DNA from: Larsenimonas rhizosphaerae
GTDB lineage: Bacteria; Pseudomonadota; Gammaproteobacteria; Pseudomonadales; Halomonadaceae
Direction: 5' to 3'
Length of the DNA: 64,000 nt
Assembly: GCF_023700005.1 (NCBI RefSeq)
Contig: NZ_JAMLJK010000003.1
Span: 124,001-188,000 of the forward strand
The notes under the pieces were generated by a model. It saw only the letters and a list, made by a program, of their open reading frames with translations, was not told where the DNA came from and did not search any database. This document shows, in pieces, positions 19,094-27,535 of this stretch (position 1 is the first letter of the stretch; each line of letters opens with the position of its first letter). The translations under genes were made by a program, and so were the position numbers.

Positions 19094-19804
19094 ATGCAGG
19101 GCAATTCTTCCAGTATTTCCACCTCGCAACACACGGTTCACGAGCACCTCGCGACCCGGGTACAGCGCGCACTTTCGGCGCCCTGGCAGCGGCCGATTGC
19201 GGATCATTCCCGGGAGGCTTTCGAGCGGGCACAACGCTGGCGTGAGTGCCATGGTGGGCCACTGATACTGGACTCCGGATGCGGTGTCGGCATTTCAACG
19301 CGCCGGCTCTCGGCCCTGTACCCCGACAACTGTGTCATCGGCATTGATCGCAGCGCAGATCGGCTGTCCCGGCAGCACGGCGCCCTGGCCGATAACGCCT
19401 TCCTGATTCGTGCGGATCTGGTGGATTTCTGGCGCCTCGCCCTGGCTGCCGGCTGGCAGCCTTCACGCCATTATATCCTTTACCCCAATCCCTATCCCAA
19501 GCCCGGCCATCTGAAGCTCCGCTGGCATGGCCACCCGGTATTCCCAGCGCTGCTGGCACTGGGGGGTGAGGTTGAAGTGCGTTCCAACTGGCGTATCTAC
19601 GTAGAGGAATTTGCTCAGGCGATGACCATGGCCGGCGCAGTAACGGCCCTGCCTGCCGTCGAGTGCTGGGCTCCGAACGGCGATTTCATGACCCCCTTCG
19701 AGCTCAAGTATCATGACAGCGGCCAATCGCTGTGGCGAATGCGCGCCATACTTTCCTGGCAGCCCTCTCTCATGCCAACGGATGGCGTCATTAATAAGGT
19801 TTGA
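19094..19804 (+). CDS. TrmB-like SAM-dependent methyltransferase
   Basis: A 236-residue class I methyltransferase related to tRNA (guanine46-N7) methyltransferase. The SAM loop LILDSGCGVGISTRRLS is followed by VIGIDRSADRL and an acidic strand. The catalytic loop reads YPNPYPKPGHLKLRWHGHP where classical TrmB has PDPWPKKRHHKRR, so this is a divergent paralogue whose RNA substrate is uncertain. ATG 19094 follows AGGGCAGACAG; an in-frame ATG at 18965 would add 43 residues of implausible sequence. It is divergent from fabY and 84 bases upstream of dacB. Confidence 0.8.
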   Translation: MQGNSSSISTSQHTVHEHLATRVQRALSAPWQRPIADHSREAFERAQRWRECHGGPLILDSGCGVGISTRRLSALYPDNCVIGIDRSADRLSRQHGALADNAFLIRADLVDFWRLALAAGWQPSRHYILYPNPYPKPGHLKLRWHGHPVFPALLALGGEVEVRSNWRIYVEEFAQAMTMAGAVTALPAVECWAPNGDFMTPFELKYHDSGQSLWRMRAILSWQPSLMPTDGVINKV

Positions 19805-19888
19805 TGAAAGGAAACCCTGTTTTTCCTGGAACCCTGTCAGTAAGCTGATGTGCTCCAATGGAGGCACGATAATGACAGGGAGCGGTTC

Positions 19889-21340
19889 ATGAAACACCCG
19901 ATAACGCAGCGTCTGGCCGTACTGGCCTGCATGGTGGCCTGCAGTGTGACGTCACTTGCCCATGCTGCCGGATTTGATGCCGTTGAAGGCATTGCTGCCA
20001 AGGGATTTGACGTCAGTGCTCAGGCAGTACTTCTTGATGGCAATACCACACTGGGCGCCATCGCGCCCAGGGCCATGCTGACACCGGCCTCGGTCTCCAA
20101 ACTCTATATTTCTGCAGCATCACTGGACCGATTCGGCCCCCAGAAGCGCTTTACCACCCGGCTGGTGACTACCGGAGAAGTGGAAAGCAATGGCACGCTG
20201 CGCGGTGACATCATCCTGGACGGTGCCGGTGACCCGGGGCTTACGTCCAACGACTACTGGATGCTGGTGCAGGGCCTCAAGCAATTGGGCGTCAAGCGTG
20301 TGCGGGGTAATGTACTGGTCAGTGAGTGGCGATTTGGCCCGGTGCCCTGCATAAGCACGGATCGCTGTCGGGCGCGTACTTCCTCACGCCATGCCTATGA
20401 TGCCCTGTTGTCTTCGGCTGCCGTGGATTTTGCCAATTGGTGTGTGCGCGTCTATCCGGGATCGAAGGTCGGTGAACCGGCACATTTGCAGGGCTGTTTT
20501 GGCGAGAAGGCACTGACGGCGGTCGACAGTAGCATCAAGACCGTTGCCACGACGCAGCCTACGCGCATCAGCGGCGCACGAGTGACCAGCGGGTCAACCG
20601 ATACACTGAAGCTCGATGGCACCATCGCGCTCGATACCTTCCCGCGTAATATCTATCGTGCCAGTGCCGATCCGGCCCAGCAGAGCCTTTATACGCTGGT
20701 GGATCTTATGCATCAGGCCGATATTACGGTGACCGGCAATGCAACCCTGAGCCGGACGAGACCTCCGTCAGATGCGACGGTACTGGCATCGGTCGACGGC
20801 CCGACGCTTCAGGAACTGTTGCTTCGAATGATGAACTATTCCAATAACTTCATGGCCGATGTACTGGCACTGGACCTGTCGAGTACGACACCGGCGACCC
20901 TGGCCAATGCGAGTGCAGCGCTCGAGCGATTTGTGGCGACCGTGCCGGGCCACGGGCCGGTGACCCTGCAAAGCGGCAGTGGGCTGACCACGCAAAACAA
21001 GACCTCGGCCCACGGCCTGATTGCACTGCTCAATGAGATGTATCATCGTCCCGCCCTGTTTCCGGTCTTTGTGGCTGGCATGCAGGCGCCGGTCAACGGG
21101 CCGATGCGGTTCATACGTCGGGGCAGTGATGTCTTTCAAAACAACATCATGATCAAGACGGGTACCCTCAATCAGCCGGTGCCGGTGCGTGCCGTAGCCG
21201 GCTATTTCCGTACTCGTCAGGGGCGATGGGGCGCCTTTGCCGTCATGGTCAACGGGCGCGCTGCTACCCCTTATTTACGGTGGAAGGATGTACTGGAAGC
21301 GGTTTCGAAGGACCTGACGCCGATGATCGAAAATCATTGA
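19889..21340 (+). CDS. dacB: D-alanyl-D-alanine carboxypeptidase/endopeptidase (PBP4)
   Basis: A 482-residue periplasmic penicillin-binding protein that trims or opens peptidoglycan crosslinks. There is a signal peptide (residues 1-27, cleavage near AHA-AG). The active-site motifs are Ser68-x-x-Lys71 in TPASVSKLY, SNN in MMNYSNNFMAD, and KTG in IMIKTGTLNQ. The family's inserted domain between the first two motifs is present and contains a Cys pair region (GPVPCISTDRCRART). AGGGAG precedes ATG 19889. Confidence 0.93.
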   Translation: MKHPITQRLAVLACMVACSVTSLAHAAGFDAVEGIAAKGFDVSAQAVLLDGNTTLGAIAPRAMLTPASVSKLYISAASLDRFGPQKRFTTRLVTTGEVESNGTLRGDIILDGAGDPGLTSNDYWMLVQGLKQLGVKRVRGNVLVSEWRFGPVPCISTDRCRARTSSRHAYDALLSSAAVDFANWCVRVYPGSKVGEPAHLQGCFGEKALTAVDSSIKTVATTQPTRISGARVTSGSTDTLKLDGTIALDTFPRNIYRASADPAQQSLYTLVDLMHQADITVTGNATLSRTRPPSDATVLASVDGPTLQELLLRMMNYSNNFMADVLALDLSSTTPATLANASAALERFVATVPGHGPVTLQSGSGLTTQNKTSAHGLIALLNEMYHRPALFPVFVAGMQAPVNGPMRFIRRGSDVFQNNIMIKTGTLNQPVPVRAVAGYFRTRQGRWGAFAVMVNGRAATPYLRWKDVLEAVSKDLTPMIENH

Positions 21341-21351
21341 CGGCATGTACG

Positions 21352-21380
21352 CAGGCGCCGGCCACCATGGCTGGCGCCTG
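21352..21380. terminator. Hairpin between dacB and the symporter gene
   Basis: Arms CAGGCGCC and GGCGCCTG enclose an inner GCC/GGC pairing between two convergent genes. No clear T tract follows in either direction, so termination efficiency is uncertain. Confidence 0.5.
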
Positions 21381-21390
21381 TGGTAATGGT

Positions 21391-22596
21391 TCAGGAACGG
21401 TGCGACCATTTATCGACCACGGCCGCACCTACCACATCACCGGTGATGTTCAGGGCAGTGCGTGTCATGTCGAAGATACGATCCAGAGCGATCAGTAGAG
21501 GCAGCCCCTCGGTGGGGATGCCTGCGGCGATCAGAACCGCTACCACCAGAAAGGAGGGGCCGGGCACACCCGCCTGACCGATGGCACCGATGGTGGCAGT
21601 GAAGATGATGGCACTCCATGCGGCCAGACCAAGATCGACCTGAAAGACCTGAGCGAAAAAAACGGCGGCAAGCCCGTAATAGATTGCGTTGCCGGCCATA
21701 TTGATCGTGGCCCCCAGCGGAAGAACAAAGGCGCAGGTTTCGTTGGACAGGCCCAGTTCCTTTTCGGCAACCTCCATGTTGACCGGCAGCGTGGCCATGC
21801 TGGAGGCTGTTGACAGCGCCACTACCTGAGGCTTTTTCATTTTGCTGAAAAAGACACCCAGTGGTACATCCGAGGCAAGGCGGATGATCAATGGATAGAT
21901 GATCAGGCCATAGATCAGCAGGGCCAGAAAATAGACGCCGATCAACCCGCTGATCGATTCCAGTACACCGAAGCCGAAAGTACCCACCGCATCGGCCATC
22001 AGCCCGAAGACCCCGACAGGCGCAAGCCACATCACGACGGTAATCATCCATATCAAGGCATCCATGATGGTCTGAAGGCCGGCCATCAGAGGTTTGACGC
22101 GTGTCTGATCGATTCGTGTCAGCGCCAGACCAAAGAACATGCAGAACACCAGAATCTGGAGAATGTTGGCCTGACTCAAGGCAGCAAAGATATTGGTGGG
22201 AATCATGCCAAGCACCGTATCCCAAAAGCCCGGAACCGAGCCCTTGTCGGCATATTCACTGGACATGCTCTGGCTGAGATCAACCCCCTGACCTGGCTGA
22301 AACAGCTCGCCCAGCCCCAGTGCAAGGGCGACAGCCAGCGCCGAGGTCAGCAGGAAGAAACCAATGGTCAGCAGACCGGTACGTCCGGCCGAAGAGGAAC
22401 TGCCAAGCCCGGCGGCCCCTGAGATGATGGCAACCGCAATCAAGGGCACTACCAGCATGGTAATCAGGTGAATAAATACATCCCCCAGGGGGGCAAAAAG
22501 GCGGGCCTCATCGCCCATAATGATGCCGGCAATCACGCCGGCCATCATGGCGATCACTACCTGCAAGCCTGTATTTTTCAGTAATCTCGCTGCCAT
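21391..22596 (-). CDS. Dicarboxylate/amino acid:cation symporter (DAACS family)
   Basis: A 401-residue inner-membrane transporter of the GltP/DctA/SstT superfamily that imports glutamate, aspartate or C4-dicarboxylates with sodium or protons. Signature regions are ALSTASSMATLPVNMEVAEKE in part (the serine-rich STASSMATLP motif of re-entrant loop 1), LPLGATINMAGNAIYYGLAA (the NMDGT-equivalent region) and AGVPGPSFLVV. About eight membrane helices are visible. I chose ATG 22596, preceded by AAGGCGGAACG; an in-frame ATG at 22626 abuts a 24-base palindrome. Exact substrate is not determinable. Confidence 0.88.
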   Translation of the reverse strand: MAARLLKNTGLQVVIAMMAGVIAGIIMGDEARLFAPLGDVFIHLITMLVVPLIAVAIISGAAGLGSSSSAGRTGLLTIGFFLLTSALAVALALGLGELFQPGQGVDLSQSMSSEYADKGSVPGFWDTVLGMIPTNIFAALSQANILQILVFCMFFGLALTRIDQTRVKPLMAGLQTIMDALIWMITVVMWLAPVGVFGLMADAVGTFGFGVLESISGLIGVYFLALLIYGLIIYPLIIRLASDVPLGVFFSKMKKPQVVALSTASSMATLPVNMEVAEKELGLSNETCAFVLPLGATINMAGNAIYYGLAAVFFAQVFQVDLGLAAWSAIIFTATIGAIGQAGVPGPSFLVVAVLIAAGIPTEGLPLLIALDRIFDMTRTALNITGDVVGAAVVDKWSHRS

Positions 22597-22626
22597 CGTT
22601 CCGCCTTGCTCAGGTGTCAGAGTCAT

Positions 22627-22650
22627 TCCGACTCCATCGATGGAGTCGGA
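22627..22650. promoter_or_regulatory. Perfect 24-base palindrome upstream of the symporter gene
   Basis: The arms TCCGACTCCATC and GATGGAGTCGGA are exact reverse complements with no spacer. The element ends 30 bases upstream of the chosen symporter start. An uninterrupted palindrome of this size fits the binding site of a dimeric regulator; a hairpin would have an awkward tight loop and no T run. Confidence 0.5.
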
Positions 22651-22756
22651 GCAGGGCGGGCATTATGCGAGAAAAAAGCAGGGCGGGGAAAGGCGGGCTG
22701 GAAAACGAGGCATCAATGACAGGATACGGCGAGGGGAAAACTCGCCGAAACAGAGC

Positions 22757-23218
22757 TTATTGCGGAGGCAGGGTAACCATGTTGCCCTTGAGCGCAACAC
22801 CTGTTACCACGTTGCCGGCATGGCATTCGTAATTTTCATCGTTGATGTAATCACGCTTGTCGTAGTAGCTGGCGATGTTGGTGACCGCATTGGCACCCAC
22901 AAGCCGTGCGCGTTGCTGAAGATCAATCAGCGCAGACAGGGCAACCCAGCGGCAGGCTTCCTCATCACTCTTGGTTATCGAGCTGGTGGTACGGTCCGTG
23001 TAATACCCGCCGTGACGGTCCTGAACCTCGGGATGGACCTGGTTGCCAAAATACAATCGAATCGTGGGGTCCAGCTCTTCACGTGCCTGAGGCAGGGAAA
23101 GTACATCCTTGAAGGGCATGAAGTACTGGGTATTGCGCGCCTGGGCCTGTCCGGTCCAGCCGAGCGTAACGACGGCAACGCTCAAAAGCGAAGCTGCCAG
23201 AGTCTTGCAACGCATCAT
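22757..23218 (-). CDS. Exported small protein, YbjQ/DUF4156-like (unassigned)
   Basis: A 153-residue precursor with a cleavable signal peptide (about residues 1-26, ending GQAQA). The mature part is soluble, with the segment LVGANAVTNIASYYDKR near residue 110, a pattern shared with small heavy-metal-binding-like and DUF4156-type envelope proteins, then YECHAGNVVTGVALKGNMVTL at the end, cut here only by description. Homologues are often mislabelled as excinuclease subunits. It lies 125 bases downstream of the pigment operon on the same strand and may be read through from it. The start 23218 follows GGAGAGGGTTCTC. Confidence 0.7.
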   Translation of the reverse strand: MMRCKTLAASLLSVAVVTLGWTGQAQARNTQYFMPFKDVLSLPQAREELDPTIRLYFGNQVHPEVQDRHGGYYTDRTTSSITKSDEEACRWVALSALIDLQQRARLVGANAVTNIASYYDKRDYINDENYECHAGNVVTGVALKGNMVTLPPQ

Positions 23219-23343
23219 GAGAACCCTCTCCATGTTGGTTCAAAAAACGAAGTAATTCGAAAAAGTGAAGGCGCGATGGGGCTACTATCCGTGATCCTGT
23301 TCGGCCTCGCAAGCAGGTCACTGCCGCCGCGGTGCGCCCCTTG

Positions 23344-24099
23344 TCAGAACATGCCACCGTTTACCGACAGGACCTGACGAGTCATGTAGGCAGCGTCTCG
23401 TGAGCAAAGAAAACTCACGACGCCGGCAATCTCATCCGGCTCGCCCATGCGCTGCATCGGTACCTGCTCCTTGATCTGTTCCCGGGGCACGGCTTCGGTC
23501 ATCTCGGTGTCTATCCAGCCCGGCGCAATGCAGTTGACCGTGATGCGTCGTTTGGCAAGCTCCAGTGCCAGCGCTCGGCTGGCTCCTATCAGCCCGCTTT
23601 TGGCGGCACTGTAATTGACCTGGCCGCGCTGTCCCACCACACCTGCCGCCGAGGACAGTGTCACGATTCGTCCGCCTTTTCTGGCCTGGATCATCGGCAT
23701 GACCAGCGGGCGCAATACGTTATAAAAGCCATCCAGATTGACGCTTAATACGCTGTCCCACTGCTCGTCCTGCATGCCGGGAAAGGGGACATCCTGGCTG
23801 AAGCCGGCATTGAGTACCACGCCGTAAAAGGGACCACGTGCCTCCACTTCCTGCTCAAGGGCGATGCGGGTTGCATCGCGGTCACTGATGTCGGCCTGCA
23901 GCAGCCAGGCCTTGCGCCCCAGGGCCTCGATGCACTCACACACCATGGCGGCATCATCCTGACGTTGTCGGTAGTGCACCACGATGTCAAAGCCGTCCTT
24001 CGCCAATCGCAGCGCAATGGCCCGACCGATACCACGGTTGGCACCGGTGACCAGAATTCTGTGGGTGTTCTCGGAAGAGGTCATGGTGTGATTATCCAT
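23344..24099 (-). CDS. 3-ketoacyl-ACP reductase of the aryl polyene operon (ApeQ-like)
   Basis: A 251-residue SDR of the FabG type that would reduce the beta-keto group of the growing polyene on ACP with NADPH. The cofactor motif TGANRGIGRAIA is at residues 18-29, LNAGFSQD follows, the catalytic Ser is about 150 and Tyr163/Lys167 form YSAAK. It is the last gene of the operon and overlaps the dehydratase stop by eight bases; a second in-frame ATG at 24084 is possible. Its placement after dehydratase and ketosynthase matches aryl polyene clusters rather than primary fatty acid synthesis. Confidence 0.88.
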   Translation of the reverse strand: MDNHTMTSSENTHRILVTGANRGIGRAIALRLAKDGFDIVVHYRQRQDDAAMVCECIEALGRKAWLLQADISDRDATRIALEQEVEARGPFYGVVLNAGFSQDVPFPGMQDEQWDSVLSVNLDGFYNVLRPLVMPMIQARKGGRIVTLSSAAGVVGQRGQVNYSAAKSGLIGASRALALELAKRRITVNCIAPGWIDTEMTEAVPREQIKEQVPMQRMGEPDEIAGVVSFLCSRDAAYMTRQVLSVNGGMF

Positions 24100-24541
24100 C
24101 GGTCAGTGCAGCCGGGTCACTTGGCTGAAAAATCTTGAGGGTGGCCTCGGCCACACGAGCGTCGGTCTTGAAAATGGCACCGTCAAAGGTACCCAGACCA
24201 TTGTCGGCCACAAATCCGGGCGTGATGTCGACGCGATAAGTGGTGCCGGGCTGCAGGTAGTGTTCAAACAGCTGCAGGCGACTGGCGCCCAGCAGAAGCC
24301 CCTTTCTGGGAGCCTCTTCCTGTCCGGTATCGGCGGTGAGATAGCCCCAGGCTGCTACTGCCTGTGCCATCCATTCCAGTCCGATCCAGCCCGGTAGGCC
24401 GTCCGGCGTCATGAACAGGGCGTCGTGTGCTGGCGTTACCATGGCACTGAGCCCCGCTGCATCGGCATGGGTAACGCTATCGAGCAGGCACATGGGGCCG
24501 GAGTGAGGCACGAGGCCGGCGATGGGGCGTGGCAGTATCAT
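24092..24541 (-). CDS. Hotdog dehydratase of the aryl polyene operon (ApeP-like)
   Basis: A 149-residue single-hotdog protein. The N-terminal GLVPHSGPMCLLDSV and the central GWIGLEWMAQAVAAWGYL are the family blocks of the 3-hydroxyacyl-ACP dehydratases of aryl polyene clusters, with His and Glu in catalytic positions. It would remove water to give the conjugated double bonds. ATG overlaps the ketosynthase stop in an ATGA, implying translational coupling. Confidence 0.88.
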   Translation of the reverse strand: MILPRPIAGLVPHSGPMCLLDSVTHADAAGLSAMVTPAHDALFMTPDGLPGWIGLEWMAQAVAAWGYLTADTGQEEAPRKGLLLGASRLQLFEHYLQPGTTYRVDITPGFVADNGLGTFDGAIFKTDARVAEATLKIFQPSDPAALTDG

Positions 24542-25719
24542 GACGTGCGCTCCAGCAGCAGGGTGGCATTGTTGCCGCCAAAGGCAAAGACATTGCTCAT
24601 GGCGTGAGTCAACGGGGTCCCTGGTATGGACGAGCTGACCAGATCAAGCGGCGGCAGCCGGTCATCATAGTGGCCATCATGAACATGCACCGGCAGAAAC
24701 TGATGTGTCAGTGAAAGCCAGGCAAAGGCCGCTTCCAGCGCACCGGCCGCGCCCAGTGTGTGTCCGGTCAACGCCTTGGTGGCACTGACAGGTACACCGC
24801 AATGGCCGAAAACACGATCAATGGCCCGGGCTTCCATGGCATCGTTGTGCGGCGTAGCCGTGCCATGGGCATTCAGATAGCCGATGTGCTGCGGCAAGGT
24901 ACCTGCCATGGTCAGTGCCTGGGCCATGGCGCGAGCTGCACCGTCGCCCTCCGGATGGGGGGCTGAAATGTGGTGAGCGTCAGACGTTTCACCATAGCCG
25001 GTCAGCTGAATGCCATCGGTGTCACGAGTCACGATGAAGACAACGGCAGCCTCTCCAATATTGATGCCGTCTCTGTGTCGTGAAAACGGCATGCAGGGCG
25101 TTGCACTGACGGCATCCAGAGACGCAAAGCCATGTACCGTGAGGTTGCACAGGGTATCGGCACCGCCGGCAATGACCGCATCACACTGGCCGGAGGCCAA
25201 AAGACGTCGGGCCGCACTCAGCGCCCGAGCGCCGGAGGTGCAGGCCGTGGAAATGGTCCACTGGGGGCCGCGAATCCCGAGGTGATGTGCAATGAACGCA
25301 GACGTGGCTCCCAGTTCCTGACGGAAGTAGCAGTACTGATCATCAAAGTCATTGCCGGGCCCGGTACGGTCAATGGCCGCTTCGGTTTCACTGACACCGG
25401 AAGTGCTGCTGCCCATTACCACGCCAATGCGCTCCGGGGCGACCGAAGCCAATAATGCTGGCAGTGCCTCTCCAAGCGCCTCAAGTGCGGCCAGGCTCAG
25501 TTGGTTGTTGCGGCTTTGATGTCTGGCCGGCCAGTGGGACATGTCCGGCAGGGGCATGGTTACGGCCCCAAGCGCCAGGGGATGCCCCGGGGTGTACTTC
25601 GAGCACATCGTCAGCCCGCGTGTTCCGGTTTCAAGCGCTTTAGTGATGACGGATAGATCGCTGCCCAGACAGGACGCGATTCCTGGAGCCGACAGACGGC
25701 AGGGTATCTGTTGGCTCAT
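24538..25719 (-). CDS. Beta-ketoacyl-ACP synthase of the aryl polyene operon (ApeO-like)
   Basis: A 393-residue condensing enzyme with an intact triad: Cys160 in TISTACTSGARAL, His in LNAHGTATPHND and His in TKALTGHTLGAAGAL. It would elongate the polyene with malonyl-ACP. The only other ketosynthase-like protein in the operon is the shorter chain-length factor at 35215-35883, so these two probably form the KS/CLF pair. ATGA overlap with the DUF3261 gene. Confidence 0.92.
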   Translation of the reverse strand: MSQQIPCRLSAPGIASCLGSDLSVITKALETGTRGLTMCSKYTPGHPLALGAVTMPLPDMSHWPARHQSRNNQLSLAALEALGEALPALLASVAPERIGVVMGSSTSGVSETEAAIDRTGPGNDFDDQYCYFRQELGATSAFIAHHLGIRGPQWTISTACTSGARALSAARRLLASGQCDAVIAGGADTLCNLTVHGFASLDAVSATPCMPFSRHRDGINIGEAAVVFIVTRDTDGIQLTGYGETSDAHHISAPHPEGDGAARAMAQALTMAGTLPQHIGYLNAHGTATPHNDAMEARAIDRVFGHCGVPVSATKALTGHTLGAAGALEAAFAWLSLTHQFLPVHVHDGHYDDRLPPLDLVSSSIPGTPLTHAMSNVFAFGGNNATLLLERTS

Positions 25720-26291
25720 GGTGTCCCCTCGTCGGGCAAGGGGGCGATGGTCAGGGTATAACCGGCCTGATGATCATCAAGATACACCGGCGCCGGTGCC
25801 AGCGGCTGGTCGCCATCATAGGTCACGGTAACGATATCACGGCCTTTCTGGCGGATATGGCGGATGGTTCTGCCCTGTGGGTCTCGTTCGGTGGCGAGCG
25901 TCCAGTCACTGCCCTGCCAGGCATCAGCCAGAGCCGGCGCAGGCCACAGGCCCCACTCCAGCCGGGCCGCCAGCCAGGCAGCCGGGAAGGGCGGCTTCAT
26001 CAGCGTCTGGGTATAGCGGGCGCCCTGGGCATCATCAACCAGCGTGAACAGCCGCTGGCCGGTGGGCGTAGCCACTACCGTCTGTAGCCCCCCGGGCATC
26101 AACCGAATGACTCCCAGCAGCTGACGTGCATCATCATCCTTGTCATGAGGCGTAAAGGTCAGAAGGCGGGTAAGAGTGTTCGGCGCGGCCGGGTGGTCAA
26201 GCGCCGGCGTGGGTGCCAGTTGCGGGCCCATGCAGCCGGCCAGCAGGGTCAGTAGCATGATGCCCAACCAGGGGGCCAGGTGTCCTCGCAT
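25716..26291 (-). CDS. DUF3261 lipoprotein of the aryl polyene operon
   Basis: A 191-residue outer-membrane-type lipoprotein. The lipobox LLAGC is at residues 17-21, followed by MGPQLAPTP; no Asp at +2, so sorting to the outer membrane is expected. The rest matches the DUF3261 family, found almost only in aryl polyene clusters beside the LolA-like and MMPL genes, where it probably helps place the finished pigment lipid. Its start overlaps the flavoenzyme stop by one base (TGATG). Confidence 0.82.
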   Translation of the reverse strand: MRGHLAPWLGIMLLTLLAGCMGPQLAPTPALDHPAAPNTLTRLLTFTPHDKDDDARQLLGVIRLMPGGLQTVVATPTGQRLFTLVDDAQGARYTQTLMKPPFPAAWLAARLEWGLWPAPALADAWQGSDWTLATERDPQGRTIRHIRQKGRDIVTVTYDGDQPLAPAPVYLDDHQAGYTLTIAPLPDEGTP

Positions 26292-27535
26292 CAGGCAGTT
26301 TCCTTTTTACACAGGGCCGCCAGCGATGCAAGGTGCTTGCGAGGTGCGGCCACGAACGGGTTGGTGGTATCCCAGGCATAGCCGGCCAGCACAGCACTGA
26401 TCATGCGTTTCAAATAGGCGGGCGGATCGGGATGAAAAATGATGGTAGCCAGGGAGCCGTCATACCAGGCATCGACAAAGGCGCGAAAGACGCTGATGCC
26501 CTGGCGCAGGGGGAGTTCAAACTCGAGGTGCCAGTCCACATTGTCTCCCTGCAGTGAGCGATAAACCAGCGCGGCGGCGTCTCGTGCCGAACGCAGGGCA
26601 ATGGTGACGCCGGAGGAAAAGATCGGGTCCAGAAACTCACCGGCGTTGCCGACCAGCACATAGCCGGGCCCGTGAAGCCGCTCTACATCGGCCGAGTACC
26701 CCCCTAGGGTGGCGGGCTCACGCACCAGACGCGCGTCCTTCAGAAGCTCTGTCAGGTACGGAAAACTTTTCCACAGTGCCTGATGCTGGGCTTCGGGAGT
26801 ATCACCCAGCGAAGTCAGTCGATGGGCGCGCTCTACAAACCCCAGCGATGCACGCCCATTGGCAAAGGGGATCAGCCAGAACCAGCGCTCTGCTTCTGAA
26901 GCGTGAGCGCCCAGAAGAATCTTTTCCCGATCGTAGCCGGGGTCGCTGATGTGGTCTTCTATATGTGCAAAGACGGCCGTTCGTTCGGAGAGTCCTGGTG
27001 CACGCATCAGTCCTTCATGCCTGGCCAGTACGCGGCCAAAGCCGCTGGCATCGATCACGAACCGGGCCGTAAGATGTCGCACTGGGCCCTCGTCCGGTGT
27101 AATGGTCAGGCACGGCGTCTGAGTGTGTGCGGTGAAATCGCTGATACGGGCGCCGAAATGAACGACCGCGCCGGCCTGTTCGGCAGCCTTGATCAGACGA
27201 TGATCAAAATCGGCCCGTTCTACCTGACAGGTGGTGCCATACCCGTCGGTAAACTTGTCTCGAAAATCGATATCGACGCTTGTTCCGTCCTGGTCAAAGC
27301 GGGCGCCGTTCTTGTGCTGATAACCGCCTTCCTCCAGCACATGAAGCAGCCCGGCTTCCTCGAGGTAATGCATGCTCTGTGGCAGCAGGCTTTCTCCGAT
27401 GGAAAACCGCGGGAAATACCGAGCCTCGATGACCTCGACCCTGACGCCTCGATCAACCAGCCATTTGGCCGCCAGGGCACCGGCCGGGCCGGCACCAATG
27501 ATGGCCACATCAGTGGTGGTGGATAACTCACTCAT
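26291..27535 (-). CDS. FAD-dependent oxidoreductase, tryptophan-halogenase-like
   Basis: A 414-residue flavoprotein. The dinucleotide motif IIGAGPAGALAAKWL is at residues 11-25, FSIGESLLPQSMHYLEE follows, and AERWFWLIPFANG carries the WxWxIP signature used to recognise flavin-dependent halogenases. VGNAGEFLDPIFSSGV is the second FAD contact. It belongs to the halogenase/geranylgeranyl-reductase-like superfamily. It could halogenate or hydroxylate the aryl ring, as in brominated xanthomonadins, or alter the polyene; which one cannot be settled from sequence alone. Eight-base overlap with the MMPL gene. Confidence 0.8.
   Translation of the reverse strand: MSELSTTTDVAIIGAGPAGALAAKWLVDRGVRVEVIEARYFPRFSIGESLLPQSMHYLEEAGLLHVLEEGGYQHKNGARFDQDGTSVDIDFRDKFTDGYGTTCQVERADFDHRLIKAAEQAGAVVHFGARISDFTAHTQTPCLTITPDEGPVRHLTARFVIDASGFGRVLARHEGLMRAPGLSERTAVFAHIEDHISDPGYDREKILLGAHASEAERWFWLIPFANGRASLGFVERAHRLTSLGDTPEAQHQALWKSFPYLTELLKDARLVREPATLGGYSADVERLHGPGYVLVGNAGEFLDPIFSSGVTIALRSARDAAALVYRSLQGDNVDWHLEFELPLRQGISVFRAFVDAWYDGSLATIIFHPDPPAYLKRMISAVLAGYAWDTTNPFVAAPRKHLASLAALCKKETA

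Noticed and set aside
22627-22650. Palindrome as an intrinsic terminator
   Set aside because: There is no T tract on either strand and no loop, and it lies upstream of a gene start.
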